Shown here in pieces: positions 14,882 through 15,960 of a stretch of 15,960 nt of DNA. Position 1 is the first letter of the stretch. Each line of letters opens with the position of its first letter. Under the pieces are notes generated by a model. It did no database searches and was not told where the DNA came from. It saw nothing but the letters and a program-made list of their open reading frames with translations. The DNA is from CAZLIC01 sp964559535 (lineage in GTDB: Bacteria; Pseudomonadota; Alphaproteobacteria; Rhodobacterales; Rhodobacteraceae): positions 1 to 15,960 of the forward strand of contig CAZLIC010000092.1 of NCBI GenBank assembly GCA_964559535.1, given 5' to 3'. The translations under genes and the position numbers were made by a program.

Positions 14882-15199
14882 GCGGGCGCCCGAAGGCGCC
14901 CGCATCACTGGCTACAACACACAAGGGAACTGGTTCCACAACAACGGGTTACACAGCGCACTCGTCAATACGCCCTGCGCGCAGGACTGCGCCGGGTTAA
15001 CTCAGGACATGCCGCCGCAGGGTCTCTGCCGACGACATCAGGTTGTGATTTGCGTTTCGATCCTGCTCTCTGGCGCGCGTTCGGTATGGCAGCCGCATCG
15101 CACCAGGGTCTCGCAGGTCTCTGCACGCACCCCCGGGAAGACCATGCCGTACGAAGGCGACAAGAGTGCGGCACGACCGGGGAACTTCGGGGTCTTTTC
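14882..15199. repeat. Tandem repeat unit C (diverged copy next to trpB)
   Basis: The third copy, starting 417 bp after B. The opening hairpin (14882-14890/14895-14903) is identical to that of A. The body is strongly diverged, but blocks are kept: ACTCGTCAA, the CTCTCTGGC to CCAGGG segment with TGGCAG in the loop, TCGCAGGTC, GCACGCACCCCCGGGAAGAC, and GGGGAACTTCGGGGTCTTTT near its end. Within about 14957-15146 no insertion or deletion is needed to align it with A. Changes are spread over all three codon positions in the frames I compared, which argues against a conserved protein. After it, 100 bp remain before trpB. Confidence 0.8.
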
Positions 15200-15299
15200 A
15201 CGACGGCACTGCGACGGGCCGTTCAAACTTGCCGCAATGGCCGCGCTTTACCGCGCCATGACCGGGCGCTATGTCGGCCTGCAGACAAGGAGGCCAGAC

Positions 15300-15960
15300 A
15301 TGCCCGATGATCGCGTGAACAGCTACCGCACGGGGCCCGATGAACAGGGCCGCTTCGGCATCTTTGGCGGGCGGTTTGTCAGCGAAACGCTGATGCCGCT
15401 GATCCTGGACCTGGAGGCGAGGTACGAACACGCCAAGACCGACCCCACCTTCTGGGCCGAGATGGACTGGCTGTGGAAGCACTATGTGGGGCGCCCCTCG
15501 CCGCTATACTATGCCGAGCGGCTGACGCAGCAACTTGGCGGCGCCAAGGTCTATATGAAGCGTGACGAGCTGAACCACACCGGCGCGCACAAGATCAACA
15601 ACGTGTTGGGGCAGATCATCCTGGCGCGCCGCATGGGAAAGACGCGGATCATCGCCGAGACCGGCGCGGGGCAGCATGGCGTGGCCACCGCCACCGTCTG
15701 CGCCAAGTTCGGGCTGAAGTGCGTGGTCTACATGGGCGCACATGATGTGGAACGCCAGGCGCCGAACGTGTTCCGCATGAAGCTGCTGGGGGCCGAGGTG
15801 GTGCCGGTGACCAGCGGGCGGGGCACGCTGAAGGATGCCATGAACGACGCGCTGCGTGACTGGGTCACGAATGTGCGCGACACCTTCTACTGCATCGGCA
15901 CGGTGGCGGGCCCGCATCCCTATCCGGCCATGGTGCGGGATTTCCAGTCGATCATCGGCA
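15300..15960 (+). CDS. trpB: Tryptophan synthase beta chain (5' part, runs off the window)
   Basis: The first 220 residues of a protein usually about 400 long. It starts MPDDRVNSYRTGPDEQGRFGIFGGRFVSETLMP. The PLP lysine is K98 in NHTGAHKINN, and the catalytic glutamate is E120 in AETGAGQHGVATATV. It condenses indole with serine to tryptophan, in complex with TrpA. AAGGAGG (15287-15293) lies 6 bases upstream and fixes the start. The frame is open for at least 52 more codons upstream, into repeat C, but family similarity begins at this ATG. The 100 bp before the gene show no convincing promoter, so it may be read from trpF or from within the repeats. Confidence 0.96.
   Translation, partial: MPDDRVNSYRTGPDEQGRFGIFGGRFVSETLMPLILDLEARYEHAKTDPTFWAEMDWLWKHYVGRPSPLYYAERLTQQLGGAKVYMKRDELNHTGAHKINNVLGQIILARRMGKTRIIAETGAGQHGVATATVCAKFGLKCVVYMGAHDVERQAPNVFRMKLLGAEVVPVTSGRGTLKDAMNDALRDWVTNVRDTFYCIGTVAGPHPYPAMVRDFQSIIG

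Larger units (their letters stand above)
14051..15199. ncRNA. Candidate structured RNA element, three tandem copies (strand unresolved)
   Basis: This covers the whole gene-less stretch between trpF and trpB. Hairpins seen in copy A have counterparts in diverged copy C: the 9-bp opening stem; TGCGCAG/CTGCGTA in A versus GCGCAG/CTGCGC in C; and the stem with CGG-8 bases-CCG inside a CTGG/CCAG stem, with TGGCAG at the 3' side of the loop in both. The last parts can form competing helices. G-U pairs in two stems fit plus-strand RNA, but the opening stem and its T-run fit the minus strand. It could be a cis-acting leader of trpB, an independent small-RNA family, or a non-functional repeat. This is inference from folding by eye. 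Confidence 0.4.

Noticed and set aside
14051..15199. CRISPR array or insertion sequence
   Set aside because: The repeats are hundreds of bases long with only three copies and unequal divergence; no transposase frame, terminal inverted repeats or target duplications were seen.

Overview
The window looks like chromosomal DNA of a Rhodobacteraceae-type alphaproteobacterium (Rhodobacter/Paracoccus relatives). The grounds are a clearly GC-rich sequence, an S1 protein beginning MCAKATMEEFEALL, and the order rpsA - ihfB - LapA-domain gene - trpF - trpB, which I know from that family. No phage, insertion sequence, CRISPR array, tRNA or rRNA was recognised.

Layout. 1-545: a small ParD/ParE-type toxin-antitoxin pair on the minus strand; the toxin lacks the usual C-terminus. 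660-2499: an MFS exporter converging on an unrecognised secreted protein. 2776-3600: a secreted YHS-domain protein converging on a HIT-family nucleotide-binding protein. 3600-6118: a GT14-type glycosyltransferase with a long C-terminal extension (operon with the HIT gene), diverging from a PAPS-dependent sulfotransferase. 6124-7611: a B12-binding radical SAM protein that resembles BchE. 7737-10745: cmk, an SDR oxidoreductase overlapping it, a capsule-type glycosyltransferase and an exported Cys-type glutathione peroxidase, all on the plus strand. 10880-14043: rpsA, ihfB, a LapA-domain membrane protein and trpF. 15300-end: the start of trpB, which runs off the window.

The most unusual part is the 1.26 kb gap between trpF and trpB, genes that are normally close. 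It holds three tandem copies of a roughly 414-bp unit. Two copies are identical over 335 of 336 positions; the third, next to trpB, is strongly diverged but keeps several of the same potential hairpins. Each unit opens with the same 9-bp hairpin and contains one AAGACC segment that could pair with either an upstream or a downstream GGTCT segment. The first hairpin, read on the minus strand, is a textbook terminator with a cUUCGg loop and five Ts that touches the trpF stop codon. I propose a tandem structured RNA element or small-RNA gene family; its strand and function are unresolved.

Functionally, the glycosyltransferase, the sulfotransferase and the capsule-type glycosyltransferase suggest that surface polysaccharide is built and sulfated. 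The rpsA-to-trpB side is core translation, nucleoid and tryptophan biosynthesis. All calls are from reading the sequence; no database search was run.
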